A DNA stretch of 64,000 nucleotides from Acidobacteriota bacterium (lineage in GTDB: Bacteria > Acidobacteriota > Blastocatellia > Pyrinomonadales > Pyrinomonadaceae): NCBI GenBank assembly GCA_003385635.1, contig QQUY01000003.1, positions 124,001 through 188,000 on the forward strand, in the 5' to 3' direction. The translations under genes and the position numbers were made by a program. This document shows, piece after piece, positions 1-8,848 of this stretch. Below the pieces are notes generated by a model that saw only the letters and a program-made list of their open reading frames with translations, had not been told where the DNA came from and made no database searches. Each line of letters opens with the position of its first letter. Position 1 is the first letter of the stretch.

Positions 1-1128
1 GGCCTGCTTTGAGTCATCCGGCCAGAACGCACGCTGGCTGAACTGCCATTCGTCCGAGACCGGGCTTTGAAAAACAGATCCCCAGTAGTGATTCCCCTGG
101 CTGTCGGCGACGATCGCGATGTGGCTTCCGATCTCGGATTTCAATGAACTCTGGACGATCTTGTAAACGCCCGGGTACGCGGTCGATCTGACAGCGCCAA
201 TGTTGACTGCAGCTTTTGCCTTTAGAAGAGTTTCCGTGTACCTGTCGAATACCCTAACTTCATATGACCCGCCGCGTTCCGGGGCACGGAGAGTGACCGA
301 ACCGGTGTTTACGTCAGGGTTGTCACGGTAGGTGATTACTGAACTTTGGTTGAAAGCTCGCTCATCTGCCTCACCGGCGCCGATCAAAACGAATCTCGCC
401 TGTCTGACACACGGAGACAGCTCGTATTTCACTTGGATCGGCGACCCAGGCTCGTACGAGGATTTTCCGGCTTCAAGCTTGGTGCCGCCAGCCCCGAGTT
501 CCGGAATTTCCAACGCGTTCAGGGTCTTGCCGATCATCGGAGCCAGTTCCCGAACAGCGTCGGGCGCACGTTCCGGCGTTTCAGTGGTGTCAAGGCTGAA
601 ACTGCTGCCGAACGTGTTTACGGATTCCCATACCCATTGAGGGATCGCTTCCTTTCCGGTATTCCTATTGAAATCGACAAGCGCACGCGTCAGGTTCTCA
701 CCTCGCGATTCGTTGAGCTTCGCGACACAAAGCATTAGGGACGCACCGTCTGAACCGGTAAAGATGAGCTTTCTGATCTCGCTGTAGACACGCCTCAGCT
801 TTTCGACCCTTGTTTTCTGCGCCTGTGAACTTTCGTAGGAAGGCAGCTGCGTTATCCAGAACGAGTGGAGCCTGGCAAACAACTGAGCGTCCTCGAGTGC
901 GTCGAGAAGCCTCTGCATCTCAGCTCGGTCGGGATCGGGGCAATCGGAGTTGATGCATTCAGTGGCTAACTCGCGCACTGATCCAAGTTTTGAAAGCAGG
1001 TCATCAACCTCGTCGGCACGTGGAGCACGTCCATCGGTGCTCAAAGGTAGGGCGAGTGCGACGACGAGCGCAAAAAATAGAACGGGAGAAAAGAATTTTC
1101 GGAATGTTAGAACTTTTCCAATGATCAT
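1..1128 (-). CDS. Secreted protein of unknown function, truncated by the window edge
   Basis: The minus-strand frame is open for 376 codons and runs off the left edge, so the C-terminus is missing. The ATG is preceded by a strong GGAGG with 5-base spacing. The N-terminus (basic residues, then FFALVVALALPLS) is a signal peptide, so the product is exported. The next ~170 residues are helical and contain two nearby cysteines (ATECINSDCPD). The following part (about 210-376) looks beta-rich, with repeated phrases such as YEPGSPIQVKYEL and GSYEVRVFDRYTE, resembling an Ig-like or carbohydrate-binding fold. I do not recognise the family. It lies 171 bp downstream of the dehalogenase-like gene on the same strand. 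Plus-strand reading frames over this stretch are antisense shadows. Confidence 0.8.
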   Translation of the reverse strand, partial: MIIGKVLTFRKFFSPVLFFALVVALALPLSTDGRAPRADEVDDLLSKLGSVRELATECINSDCPDPDRAEMQRLLDALEDAQLFARLHSFWITQLPSYESSQAQKTRVEKLRRVYSEIRKLIFTGSDGASLMLCVAKLNESRGENLTRALVDFNRNTGKEAIPQWVWESVNTFGSSFSLDTTETPERAPDAVRELAPMIGKTLNALEIPELGAGGTKLEAGKSSYEPGSPIQVKYELSPCVRQARFVLIGAGEADERAFNQSSVITYRDNPDVNTGSVTLRAPERGGSYEVRVFDRYTETLLKAKAAVNIGAVRSTAYPGVYKIVQSSLKSEIGSHIAIVADSQGNHYWGSVFQSPVSDEWQFSQRAFWPDDSKQA

Positions 1129-1299
1129 CTTGGCCTCCGTGATCCTTCTGCGCAGCCTGCTCGAGCCGTTCGAGTTGTTATGCGGGAGAAAGGGAGATGG
1201 GGCCCACTGCGGAAAGCCGCCGCTGAAGAGATACCTAAATCTTAACCCTTTCAGAGGGGATATTGCGAGAAATCTTTGCGCCCCAAGCCGCAACCCGGA

Positions 1300-2193
1300 T
1301 CAGAGGCTCGAGAGCCATTCGACAAGAACGGCGGCAAGTTCCTCGCCGTTATCTTCCTGAATGAAATGGCCGGCGCCTTTGATCGTCGTGTGAGGCTGTC
1401 CTTTGGCACCGGGGACGTATCTTTGAAAGAACCTGTCGGCGCCTCGCATGATCGGGTCACCGTCACTGAATGCGGTAAGGAAAGGCTTCTCCCAGTTCCT
1501 CAGCGCTTCCCAAGCATTTCTGTTGTTTTCAGATTCGACATTGTCCGGCTCCGTCGGGACGAGCATCGGAAACTGACGTGCACCTGCCTTGTACTTTTCG
1601 GAAGGGAACGGTGCATCGTAAGCCTTGCGAACATTCTTCGGCACCTTCTTGACTGTCCCTAACTGAACTATTTTCCCTGCAAGAAATATCGGCGTTTTCT
1701 GAGAGAGCTTTCGCCAAAGCTTGAATGCCTTGGGCGTCTTCTGGTCGCCTGTCGGAAGAAACGTGTTCGACGCAGCGATCGCTGAGAAACGGTCTTCCAT
1801 CTCGACGGCGATCCTCAGACCGGTAAGCCCTCCCCAATCCTGCCCGAACAGGACGGCGTCCCGCAGATCGAGCTTCGCGATCAGTTCCTTAAGCCAATCG
1901 ATGTGCTTCTGATAAGTGTAGTCTTCTCGCCGGGACAGCTTATCCGAACGGCCGAAACCGATCAGATCGGGAGCCACGGCTCTGTAACCGGCTCCCGTAA
2001 TAACCGGGATCATTTTTCTGTATAGAAAACTCCAGGTCGGTTCGCCGTGCAGAAGAAGAACGGGGCGCGCATTCTTGTCTCCTTCATCGACGTAATGCAT
2101 CCGAAGCCCGCCGACATCCGTATAATTCGGTTCGAAGGTGAATTCGGGAAGGTCGGAGAATCGTTTGTCGGGAGTTCTCAAGACTTCTGTCAT
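1300..2193 (-). CDS. Haloalkane dehalogenase-like alpha/beta hydrolase
   Basis: A 297-residue alpha/beta hydrolase matching haloalkane dehalogenase subfamily I (DhlA/DhmA-like), which hydrolyse carbon-halogen bonds to alcohol and halide. Visible motifs: HGEPTW (49-54, oxyanion region), nucleophile Asp119 in GQDWGG followed by Trp120 (halide-binding position), Trp160 as candidate second halide Trp, acid Asp246 in DGDPI and His276 in GAGHFIQED. An Asp rather than Ser nucleophile separates it from esterases, although epoxide hydrolases share it; the HGEPTW motif favours the dehalogenase branch. There is no signal peptide, so it is cytoplasmic. Its ATG follows the P450 stop codon by one base and no good ribosome site is seen, so translation is probably coupled. 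The natural substrate is unknown. Confidence 0.85.
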   Translation of the reverse strand: MTEVLRTPDKRFSDLPEFTFEPNYTDVGGLRMHYVDEGDKNARPVLLLHGEPTWSFLYRKMIPVITGAGYRAVAPDLIGFGRSDKLSRREDYTYQKHIDWLKELIAKLDLRDAVLFGQDWGGLTGLRIAVEMEDRFSAIAASNTFLPTGDQKTPKAFKLWRKLSQKTPIFLAGKIVQLGTVKKVPKNVRKAYDAPFPSEKYKAGARQFPMLVPTEPDNVESENNRNAWEALRNWEKPFLTAFSDGDPIMRGADRFFQRYVPGAKGQPHTTIKGAGHFIQEDNGEELAAVLVEWLSSL

Positions 2194-2194
2194 A

Positions 2195-3547
2195 TCAATT
2201 GTTGTTTCGTCTTTTGGCTATCATTTTCATCCCGTACTTTGGCCTCAGGGTGATCACCGGATTCAGTCCGATCTTCTGGCCGTCTGCGAGCCGGAAGCTC
2301 CATTTTTGGGCGATAGCCGCCAACGCAAGAATGCCCTCTGTCCACGCAAAGCCTTCGCCGATACAGCTTCTTACGCCGCGGCTGAACGGAAGGTAATTGA
2401 AGTCGCGTGTGGCTTCTTTGACGCTCCTCTTTTCCCAACGTTCCGGCCTGAACTTATCCGCATCTTCCCAAAAACGGGTGTCTCTGTGCATCACGTAGGG
2501 GCTGATCAGCACCAGGGCTCCCTTCGGGACAGTGTAACCGCTGATCTCAAGATCTTCCGCCGAGGTTCTACCGATCGCCCACGCCGGAGGAAACAGTCGC
2601 ATCGATTCAGCGAGCACCGCTTCTGCAAATCTCAAACGACCGAGATCTTCAAACGACGGGCGCTTTCCTTTCAGTACACTTTCGATCTCTTCTTGAAGCC
2701 GCTTCTCCGCTTCCGGATTCTGCGACAAGAGGTAAAAGGTAAAGGTCAGTGCATTCGCCGTCGTCTCGTGCCCCGCAACGAATAAAGTGATCGCCTCGTC
2801 GCGGACCTGTTTGTCGGTCATCACGCCGCCGTCGTCTTCGTCCCGTGCGAGAAGGAGCATTGACAGAAGATCGCCTTCGTCCGACGGCTCCATCCTCCGG
2901 TCTTCGATGATCCCGTAGATTATCTTGTCGAGCGTATCTATGGCCCTTTTGCAGCGGGTCGCAGGAGGAAGAGGAAGCATCTCCAGATATTCCGAGAAAG
3001 GAAGCAGCATAAAATTGAAGGCTTCGAGAAGGTCCGTCATTGCACGGCCGACCTCTTCCGCCTCTTCATCAACATCTACGCTGAAAAGTGTCTTTCCGAC
3101 GATCCGAAGTGTCAGGCGCATCATCTCGCGATCGAGATCCAAGACGTATCCGTCCCTCCATTCCTGTCGTATGCGGCACGATTCCTCGACCATCGTTTCG
3201 GCATAGGCTGCGATCCTGTCTCGATGGAATGCGGGCTGGATCATCCTTCTTTGGCGTAGATGAAAATCGCCTTCGCTTGTAAGCAGGCCGGTCCCCAGCA
3301 GTCTGTGAGAACGTCTCAGTGCAGGACCCTTGATGAACTTCGAGTTGTTTGTGATCAAAAGGTCTCTTGCGAGGTCGGGATGATTTAGAAAGTATGCCGG
3401 CATCCCGAACAGGCGCATATAGCTCACGTCGCCCAGCGATGCCATTTTGGTGAGGAATTCTGTCGGTCTTCCGCGGTATTTGAAGAAGTGTCCACCGAAG
3501 ACGCCTGCCTTCAGTCCGGGGGGACGCTGATCCGCTGTTTGTGCCAT
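2195..3547 (-). CDS. Cytochrome P450
   Basis: A 450-residue P450 from the chosen ATG at 3547. Diagnostic motifs are all present: I-helix AGHETT, K-helix ESMR (ExxR), a PERW segment and the heme-ligand loop FSRGVRSCIGEGFA with the thiolate Cys. The length is normal for a soluble bacterial monooxygenase, and there is no membrane anchor or fused reductase, so it needs separate redox partners that are not in this window. An upstream ATG at 3652 would add 35 residues but would overlap the divergent aminotransferase start at 3647; the added residues are poor in family character, so the internal start is preferred. It forms a tight pair with the downstream hydrolase. Substrate unknown. Confidence 0.9.
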   Translation of the reverse strand: MAQTADQRPPGLKAGVFGGHFFKYRGRPTEFLTKMASLGDVSYMRLFGMPAYFLNHPDLARDLLITNNSKFIKGPALRRSHRLLGTGLLTSEGDFHLRQRRMIQPAFHRDRIAAYAETMVEESCRIRQEWRDGYVLDLDREMMRLTLRIVGKTLFSVDVDEEAEEVGRAMTDLLEAFNFMLLPFSEYLEMLPLPPATRCKRAIDTLDKIIYGIIEDRRMEPSDEGDLLSMLLLARDEDDGGVMTDKQVRDEAITLFVAGHETTANALTFTFYLLSQNPEAEKRLQEEIESVLKGKRPSFEDLGRLRFAEAVLAESMRLFPPAWAIGRTSAEDLEISGYTVPKGALVLISPYVMHRDTRFWEDADKFRPERWEKRSVKEATRDFNYLPFSRGVRSCIGEGFAWTEGILALAAIAQKWSFRLADGQKIGLNPVITLRPKYGMKMIAKRRNNN

Positions 3548-3646
3548 CAGCCTGATTCTACAACAAGCCAGGTTCGGCTCGATCTGTTGCTCTTCCTGCA
3601 GTGCCGTTGTGTGGGAATTGAAGCCGAAAACTGCTATTTTGTACGC

Positions 3647-4807
3647 ATGCAAGATGTAAAGAAGAAAAAAGTGAAGCCCGATATTCGGGCGATCACAAGG
3701 CTGGTCCCGCCTTCAGGAAATCTGGTACAGGGACAATCTGAATTGCCGATCGATCCGACTTTGGCAAAAGAGGCTTATGACGTTATTGCTGCCAGCCAGA
3801 ACCATTACGGCGGAAGTGAAGGCGATGCAGATCTGCGCCGCGCCGTCGCCGAGAAGATCGCTAGATACAACGGGATAGGCATCGACCCTGACGCAACTCC
3901 GTTTCAACTGATGGTCACGACCGGAGGAACAGGAGCGTTGATCGGGATCGCCCAAGCGTATCTGCAGGGAGCGTCGGCGCTGGTCTTTGAACCTTACTAT
4001 CCGTATCACAGACGGATCCTGGAGGAATTCGGAGGAAGGACCGAGACTTTCGAGCTCGACGAGAAATTGACGTTCTCAAAGGATGGCTTGCTTGCGAAAT
4101 GCCGCGAGCTGAGATCGCGAAACGACTATCCACTCAAAGCGATCATCGTTTGCACTCCTGCAAATCCGAGCGGAAAGGTGATGACCCGCGACGAACTGAG
4201 CGCCATAAGTGAAGTGTGCAAAGAACTCGATCTGCTCTGCATTTCCGACGAGGTCTACGAGCATTACGTATCGGGCGACAATCCGCACGTGCCCATCGCT
4301 TCGCTGCCCGGAATGTGGGACCGTACGATCACGGTCAATTCGTTTTCGAAGTCGTGGAACATATCAGGCTGGAGGCTCGGGTACGCCTACGGCAAGGGCG
4401 AACTTCTCGCCAAGGTCAATAATGCCGCAAACGTCATCTACGTTTGTCCGGCGACGCCGCTTCAATCCGCGCTCTCGAAGGTCTTGATGGCAGATCCGGG
4501 CTACTATGGAGAACTGCTGCAGAAGTTTGAGCGAAAACGCCTGATGGTAAGCGATGCACTCGCGGAACTCGGTTTCGAGATCTATCCGTCCGGATCGTCA
4601 TTTTACCTTTGGGCCAAGATCCCGGAAGGCTACAGTGACGCGCTTACATTTAATGAAATGCTGATGGAGAAAGCGGGCGTTGGTGCGGTACCGGGCAGCG
4701 CGTTTGCGGACTCGGATCGCTGGGATTCGCATATGCGGATATGCATCGCGCGGGAAGATTCGGTCCTCGAGGGTGCGGTGGAGAAGATCCGAATCGCGCT
4801 GAGCTAG
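3647..4807 (+). CDS. Class I/II pyridoxal-phosphate aminotransferase
   Basis: A 386-residue fold-type I aminotransferase of the aspartate/aromatic type. The PLP lysine is Lys235 in SFSKSWNISGWRLGY, and TPANPSG, SDEVYEHY and a C-terminal arginine region (MRICIARE) fit the family. It transfers amino groups between amino acids and 2-oxo acids; the exact substrate cannot be read from sequence. An open frame extends upstream to 3488, but that part overlaps the divergent P450 and contains an unlikely Cys-rich stretch, so the ATG at 3647 (MQDVKKKKVKPD) is chosen. No Shine-Dalgarno sequence is visible; an extended -10-like TGCTATTTT lies 7 bases before the ATG, raising the possibility of a leaderless transcript. 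Confidence 0.88.
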   Translation: MQDVKKKKVKPDIRAITRLVPPSGNLVQGQSELPIDPTLAKEAYDVIAASQNHYGGSEGDADLRRAVAEKIARYNGIGIDPDATPFQLMVTTGGTGALIGIAQAYLQGASALVFEPYYPYHRRILEEFGGRTETFELDEKLTFSKDGLLAKCRELRSRNDYPLKAIIVCTPANPSGKVMTRDELSAISEVCKELDLLCISDEVYEHYVSGDNPHVPIASLPGMWDRTITVNSFSKSWNISGWRLGYAYGKGELLAKVNNAANVIYVCPATPLQSALSKVLMADPGYYGELLQKFERKRLMVSDALAELGFEIYPSGSSFYLWAKIPEGYSDALTFNEMLMEKAGVGAVPGSAFADSDRWDSHMRICIAREDSVLEGAVEKIRIALS

Positions 4808-4832
4808 ACTCTTTTCAATCGGAGGATTCGTC

Positions 4833-5444
4833 GTGAAGACATTCAAGATCCTGTTGCTCATCTTATGTTTGACGGCATTTGCAGGGTTTCTGCCTGCGCA
4901 GGAGCCCGGGGACAAGAAAGCCCTCGCCGACGCCGAATCGTTTGTTAAGGAAGCGCGGGAGTATATCGAGAAGCAAGGCGAGCCTCACCTGGTAATTGCG
5001 GATCTAGCGGATCACAAGGAGTCGTCGAAGCCCGTCTGGACAAGGTTTGAAACGCAGGAAGCCTTTGAAAACACCGAGGGAGAAGACATCTACACGATCG
5101 CGCTGATCTGGACAAAAGACGAAAGGGTGTTGGCCGTGAACTTTACGTATACCTCTCCATCCGGAGACTGGGCGCATTACGTCGACCATATATTTCACCC
5201 GTCAGGATACGCTGTACAGATCAGAAAGGAGCTAAGGACGTTTAACGGCGACATGATCGTGGTCCGAAATGTTCTTTTTGACTCGTACGCGAAAGAGTTG
5301 AAGAGCACGAAAGAGTATTTCGACCTGAACACCCAAAAGCCGGTAAAGGCTACCGACAACTTCCAGGACGTGGATGTCGACGTATACATCCGCGCGTCGG
5401 ACTTGCCGTTCTTTGATCTGTTGAAAGTGAGCGGTAAGCAGTAA
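4833..5444 (+). CDS. Small secreted protein of unknown function
   Basis: A 203-residue protein starting at GTG with a strong GGAGGA six bases upstream. The N-terminus (MKTFKILLLILCLTAFAGFL followed by PAQ) is a typical signal peptide with an AxA-like cleavage region, so the mature protein is periplasmic or outside the cell. The remainder is mixed alpha/beta without cysteines or repeats and without a motif I recognise. It begins 25 bp after the aminotransferase stop, so the two are probably co-transcribed. Codon use matches its neighbours. Confidence 0.8.
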   Translation: MKTFKILLLILCLTAFAGFLPAQEPGDKKALADAESFVKEAREYIEKQGEPHLVIADLADHKESSKPVWTRFETQEAFENTEGEDIYTIALIWTKDERVLAVNFTYTSPSGDWAHYVDHIFHPSGYAVQIRKELRTFNGDMIVVRNVLFDSYAKELKSTKEYFDLNTQKPVKATDNFQDVDVDVYIRASDLPFFDLLKVSGKQ

Positions 5445-5490
5445 GCGGTGATCGGTAGTGGCGCCTCTTGTCCCTGTCCTCAATAGAAAT

Positions 5491-5517
5491 CGTTTAGCCC
5501 ACCCGTTCACGGGTGGG
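5491..5517. repeat. Single REP-like hairpin (CGTTTAG family)
   Basis: The hairpin CCCACCCGT-TC-ACGGGTGGG is preceded by CGTTTAG. The same unit occurs as an inverted pair at 33519-33573. It lies in the 239-bp gap before mpl, which otherwise shows no gene. Confidence 0.6.
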
Positions 5518-5683
5518 AGGTGAGCGGTAAGCGGGAGGAACGCGCATCGTGTCAGAAGCCCGATCGTGATGGAGGGCGAAGATCGGATAGGATGTCACTC
5601 CAGGCTGGGCCTCCTGCAACTACGGGAGGAAGAGTCGATAGGCTGAAGCTTGTCGTACCCAACAACCTCAAATACAACAACTT

Positions 5684-7096
5684 ATGCACTATCACCTGAT
5701 CGGAATCTGCGGGACCGCTATGGGCAGCCTTGCGGGAATGCTCCAGTCACGAGGCCACAAGATCACAGGTTCCGACCAAAACGTCTACCCGCCGATGTCC
5801 ACTCAGCTTGAGAGCCTGGGGATCGAGCTGATGCAAGGCTACAATCCCGCAAACCTGGACGTAAACGCCGACTTGATAATCGTTGGCAATACGATCAAGA
5901 GGGGAAATCCGGAGCTTGAGGCGCTACTGAACCGGCGCCTTCCCTACTATTCTCAGGCCGAGACAGTAAAAAGGGAATTCATACGGGGAAAGCGATCTCT
6001 GGTTGTAGGAGGCACCCACGGAAAAACCACAACGACCAGCATTGCGACCTGGGTGCTCGAAACTGCAGGTCTTGATCCTTCGTTCCTTGTAGGAGGAGTC
6101 GTCCAGAATTTCGGTTCGAGCTTCCGCGTCTCCGACAGCGACTTCTTTGTAATCGAAGGGGATGAGTACGACAGTGCCTATTTCGACAAGAAGCCGAAAT
6201 TCATGCACTACCTTCCTGAGGTGGCGATCGTCGGTAACATTGAGTTCGACCACGCCGATATATATCGCGATCTGACAGATATCAAATTCCAGTTCTCGCG
6301 ACTGATGAATCTGGTCCCGGGCAACGGCAGGGTCGTCGCCGGGATCGATTCGCCGCATGTCCGCGAAGTCCTGGAAGAACACCAAAAGAATCTTCATACC
6401 GAGATCCACACTTTCGGCACCTCAGCGGATGCGCTATGGCAGGCCCAAAACCTGGATTTTTCCGGTGAACGAACCAGGTTTTCTGTTTCTTTTGACGGGG
6501 ATCCGTGGGGAGAATTTGAAACCGACCTGATCGGTGAATTCAATGTCAGGAATTGTCTTGCCGTGATCGCGGCCGCCGATCAATGGGGAGTTGACGCTGA
6601 AACGATTCAAAAAGCCTTTGATACATTCAAGTCCGTCAAACGAAGGGCCGAAGTGCGCGGAATCGAAAGCGGGGTTACAGTGATCGACGATTTTGCCCAT
6701 CATCCTACCGCCGTAGGTGCGACCCTTGAGGCGCTCCGTCAGCGATACAGGGGAAAGCGCATCATCGCGGTGTTTGAGCCCAGAAGCTGGTCATCACGAC
6801 TTGCTGTCTTTCAGGAGCCCTACGTTGATGCATTTGCCAAGTCTGATTACGCTATCGTCGCCGGGGTATATGACAGTTCAGCTGCCAGCAAGGTCGGAAA
6901 GATCCTCGATACGGGACATCTTGTCGAAGATATCAACTTGAGGGGCGTGAAGGCCTTATCACTGGCGGACGCTGACGAAATAGTGGACCATTTGACGCCG
7001 GAAATGAGAGAAGGAGATATTGTCGCGGTTATGTCGAACGGAGGATTTGGAAACATCCACGAAAAGCTCCTGGACGCACTTAAACAAAAAGATTGA
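5684..7096 (+). CDS. mpl: UDP-N-acetylmuramate:L-alanyl-gamma-D-glutamyl-meso-diaminopimelate ligase
   Basis: A 470-residue Mur-ligase family enzyme that ligates recycled murein tripeptide to UDP-MurNAc in the cytoplasm. The N-terminus HLIGICGTAMGSLAGML is the UDP-binding Rossmann start characteristic of Mpl/MurC, and HKITGSDQNVYPPMS is typical of Mpl rather than MurC. The ATP P-loop GTHGKTTTT is at 110-118; EGDEYDSAYFDKKPKF follows in the central domain, and DDFAHHPTAV and EPRSWSSR mark the C-terminal domain. Length is normal for Mpl. No Shine-Dalgarno sequence is evident before the ATG. It fits with the other cell-wall genes in the window (DacB, lytic transglycosylase). Confidence 0.93.
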   Translation: MHYHLIGICGTAMGSLAGMLQSRGHKITGSDQNVYPPMSTQLESLGIELMQGYNPANLDVNADLIIVGNTIKRGNPELEALLNRRLPYYSQAETVKREFIRGKRSLVVGGTHGKTTTTSIATWVLETAGLDPSFLVGGVVQNFGSSFRVSDSDFFVIEGDEYDSAYFDKKPKFMHYLPEVAIVGNIEFDHADIYRDLTDIKFQFSRLMNLVPGNGRVVAGIDSPHVREVLEEHQKNLHTEIHTFGTSADALWQAQNLDFSGERTRFSVSFDGDPWGEFETDLIGEFNVRNCLAVIAAADQWGVDAETIQKAFDTFKSVKRRAEVRGIESGVTVIDDFAHHPTAVGATLEALRQRYRGKRIIAVFEPRSWSSRLAVFQEPYVDAFAKSDYAIVAGVYDSSAASKVGKILDTGHLVEDINLRGVKALSLADADEIVDHLTPEMREGDIVAVMSNGGFGNIHEKLLDALKQKD

Positions 7097-7198
7097 GCCA
7101 CCAAGTGCACGGAGACTACTGAGGTTGAAAGGGCTGTTTGTTTCAGCCATTTTTACTCCGTATTCTCCGTGCTTTCTGTGGATGTTTCCCCCTGTCGA

Positions 7199-7852
7199 TC
7201 AAACGAGGCTCAAGAGGTGACCCATCTGGAGCTTTTTCACACTCAGGTACTTGAACGTGTCTTTGGAAGGCTCGAATTCGATCGGAAGCCTTTCGATCAA
7301 TTCAAGCCCGCCGTCACGAATCGACTGGATCTTGTCGGGATTGTTCGACATCAGCTTCACCTTCCTTACGCCGAGGTCTTTAAGTATCTCAACGCATTGG
7401 CTGTATTCACGTAGGTCCACATCCAAACCCAGCCGCGTATTCGCTTCGATCGTGTCGGCTCCCTCGTCCTGCAAAGCGTAGGCTCGGATCTTGTTAACTA
7501 TGCCGATTCCACGACCTTCCTGCTGTTGATAGACGATCACACCGCGCCCGGCTTCCTCGATAGTCTCCATCGCCTTCTCAAGCTGCGGCCCGCAGTCGCA
7601 TTTCGTAGAGTGAAACACGTCGCCGGTCAGGCATTGGGAGTGGATCCTAATAGGCACCCCGTCCGTGTCTTTGAGATTTCCTTTGAATACACATACGAAT
7701 TCTTCGTCGCTTGTCAGAGAGCGGTATCCGGCTATCCTGAATTCGCCGAATTCTGTCGGCAGCCGGGCCTCCGCAGCTTTTGCAACGGTCGCTTCCTCAG
7801 GTTCAATATGTTTGACGGTAAACGTGGTTACTTTCGTGGTGTCTTTAATCAT
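7199..7852 (-). CDS. ribA: GTP cyclohydrolase II
   Basis: A 217-residue stand-alone GTP cyclohydrolase II, the first committed enzyme of riboflavin synthesis: GTP to 2,5-diamino-6-ribosylamino-pyrimidinone phosphate plus formate and pyrophosphate. The zinc cysteines are Cys74, Cys85 and Cys87 in [28 protein letters not shown] and the NNPDKI segment are the other signature blocks. There is no fused DHBP synthase (RibB) domain, which many bacteria carry. It is monocistronic here; riboflavin synthase lies 43 kb away. No FMN riboswitch is seen in its leader. Confidence 0.93.
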   Translation of the reverse strand: MIKDTTKVTTFTVKHIEPEEATVAKAAEARLPTEFGEFRIAGYRSLTSDEEFVCVFKGNLKDTDGVPIRIHSQCLTGDVFHSTKCDCGPQLEKAMETIEEAGRGVIVYQQQEGRGIGIVNKIRAYALQDEGADTIEANTRLGLDVDLREYSQCVEILKDLGVRKVKLMSNNPDKIQSIRDGGLELIERLPIEFEPSKDTFKYLSVKKLQMGHLLSLV

Positions 7853-8219
7853 GTACTTCCCTCTGCTCGATGATTCCGTTTGAACACAATTTTATTCGCC
7901 GCCTGCAGTCGAACGGATGCGAAGCCCAAATTCGGTCTCTCCGCGAATGGCATCAGCCTGCCTATTTGCTTGCCAAACCTCCCGAATATCGGCATACTTA
8001 CCAAAGTTTTTGCTCTCAGTAGTGTCTCGATAGACACTTCCGTTTCAGAAAAGATAGCGGCGACTTTGGTTCGGTTCGAGAGTTTGGCAAGAAAGGTTAC
8101 GAAGCAGTAGGATTCTTAAAAGCACGGCGCGCCGCATCTTAGAGAGGAGATAGTTCAAAACGCTTCCTTCCGCTAGTTCAGCCTGCCTCCTTAGCTTCCG
8201 CAAAAGATAGATATAAAGG
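7853..8219. other. Gene-free interval between divergent ribA and the RRM gene
   Basis: This 367-bp stretch should hold the promoters of both divergent genes. Short open frames exist on both strands (for example 7880-8110 plus) but have no start signals or recognisable protein character. I see no riboswitch or strong hairpin. Confidence 0.5.
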
Positions 8220-8546
8220 ATGAATAACAAATTGTACGTTGGAAACTTGTCTTTCCATCTGACAAGTGATGATCTGCACGACTATTTCTCGAAGGCAGGA
8301 ACGGTCGAATCCGCAAAGGTCATCGAGGATAGGGACACCGGCCGCTCCAGAGGTTTTGGTTTTGTCGAAATGTCCACGGAAGAAGAAGCGCAAAGCGCGA
8401 TCGAGCAGTTTAACGGCGAGGACTTCGAAGGAAGGAACATCGTCGTGAACGAGGCCCGTCCGCGTGAAGACCGCGGTGGTGGTAACCGCGGAAGGAGCCG
8501 CGGTGGTGGATACGGCGGCGGTGGCGGATACAACTCCGGCTGGTAA
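8220..8546 (+). CDS. RRM-type RNA-binding protein with glycine-rich tail
   Basis: A 108-residue protein with one complete RNA recognition motif: RNP2 LYVGNL at 5-10 and RNP1 RGFGFVEM at 44-51. It ends in a tail of Arg and Gly repeats (about 84-108), like the cold-inducible Rbp proteins of cyanobacteria and other bacteria. It should bind single-stranded RNA in the cytoplasm. AAAGG sits directly against the ATG, closer than usual. A perfect GAAA-capped terminator follows 24 bp after the stop, so the gene is monocistronic. Confidence 0.92.
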   Translation: MNNKLYVGNLSFHLTSDDLHDYFSKAGTVESAKVIEDRDTGRSRGFGFVEMSTEEEAQSAIEQFNGEDFEGRNIVVNEARPREDRGGGNRGRSRGGGYGGGGGYNSGW

Positions 8547-8569
8547 TCTCACCGGAAGAATCTGGTAAG

Positions 8570-8601
8570 ACGGCTGTCCGTGAAAACGGGCGGCCGTTTT
8601 T
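8570..8601 (+). terminator. Rho-independent terminator of the RRM gene
   Basis: A 12-bp stem (ACGGCTGTCCGT pairing with ACGGGCGGCCGT, two G-U pairs) closed by a GAAA tetraloop and followed by TTTTTC. Confidence 0.9.
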
Positions 8602-8614
8602 CTTGGTGAATCGA

Positions 8615-8686
8615 TTGAGTCTGTTGAGTCTGTCGGGTCTGTTGAGTCGATTGAGTCTGTTGAGTCTGTCGGGTCTGTTGAGTCGG
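8615..8686. repeat. 9-bp tandem repeat, eight units
   Basis: Eight consecutive 9-bp units: TTGAGTCTG with variants TCGGGTCTG, TTGAGTCGA and TTGAGTCGG. The order forms a 36-bp higher unit present twice. It lies between the RRM terminator and the dacB 3' end. Confidence 0.85.
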
Positions 8687-8722
8687 AATTGGATATGAAA
8701 TATGGAATCTGGAATTGCCTCT

Positions 8723-8846
8723 CTGAAATCTGAAATCTGAAATCACATCGTGCTTCGGCTCACGCCTCAGGCACGCTCCCTAACGGTCGCGTTTCCGCCA
8801 AAGTTACGAACCCTCTTTTCTTGGAACTTGGAACTTGGAACTACGA
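8723..8846. repeat. Heptamer runs flanking a dispersed 39-bp repeat
   Basis: TGAAATC-type heptamers (about 8723-8744) and TTGGAAC-type heptamers (about 8820-8840) flank a 39-bp segment (8763-8801). That segment recurs with one mismatch at 33671-33709. Both copies sit just beyond the 3' end of a minus-strand gene. Confidence 0.75.
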
Positions 8847-8848
8847 AC

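Noticed and set aside
346-738. 130-codon plus-strand frame
   Set aside because: It is antisense to the truncated secreted protein, whose frame has a strong ribosome site and a signal peptide.
3488-3646. Upstream extension of the aminotransferase frame, and of the P450 frame to 3652
   Set aside because: The extensions overlap each other head to head and lack family similarity; the internal starts leave a normal 99-bp divergent gap.
7853-8219. FMN riboswitch or small genes in the ribA leader
   Set aside because: No conserved FMN-element pattern was visible, and the short frames on both strands lack start signals.
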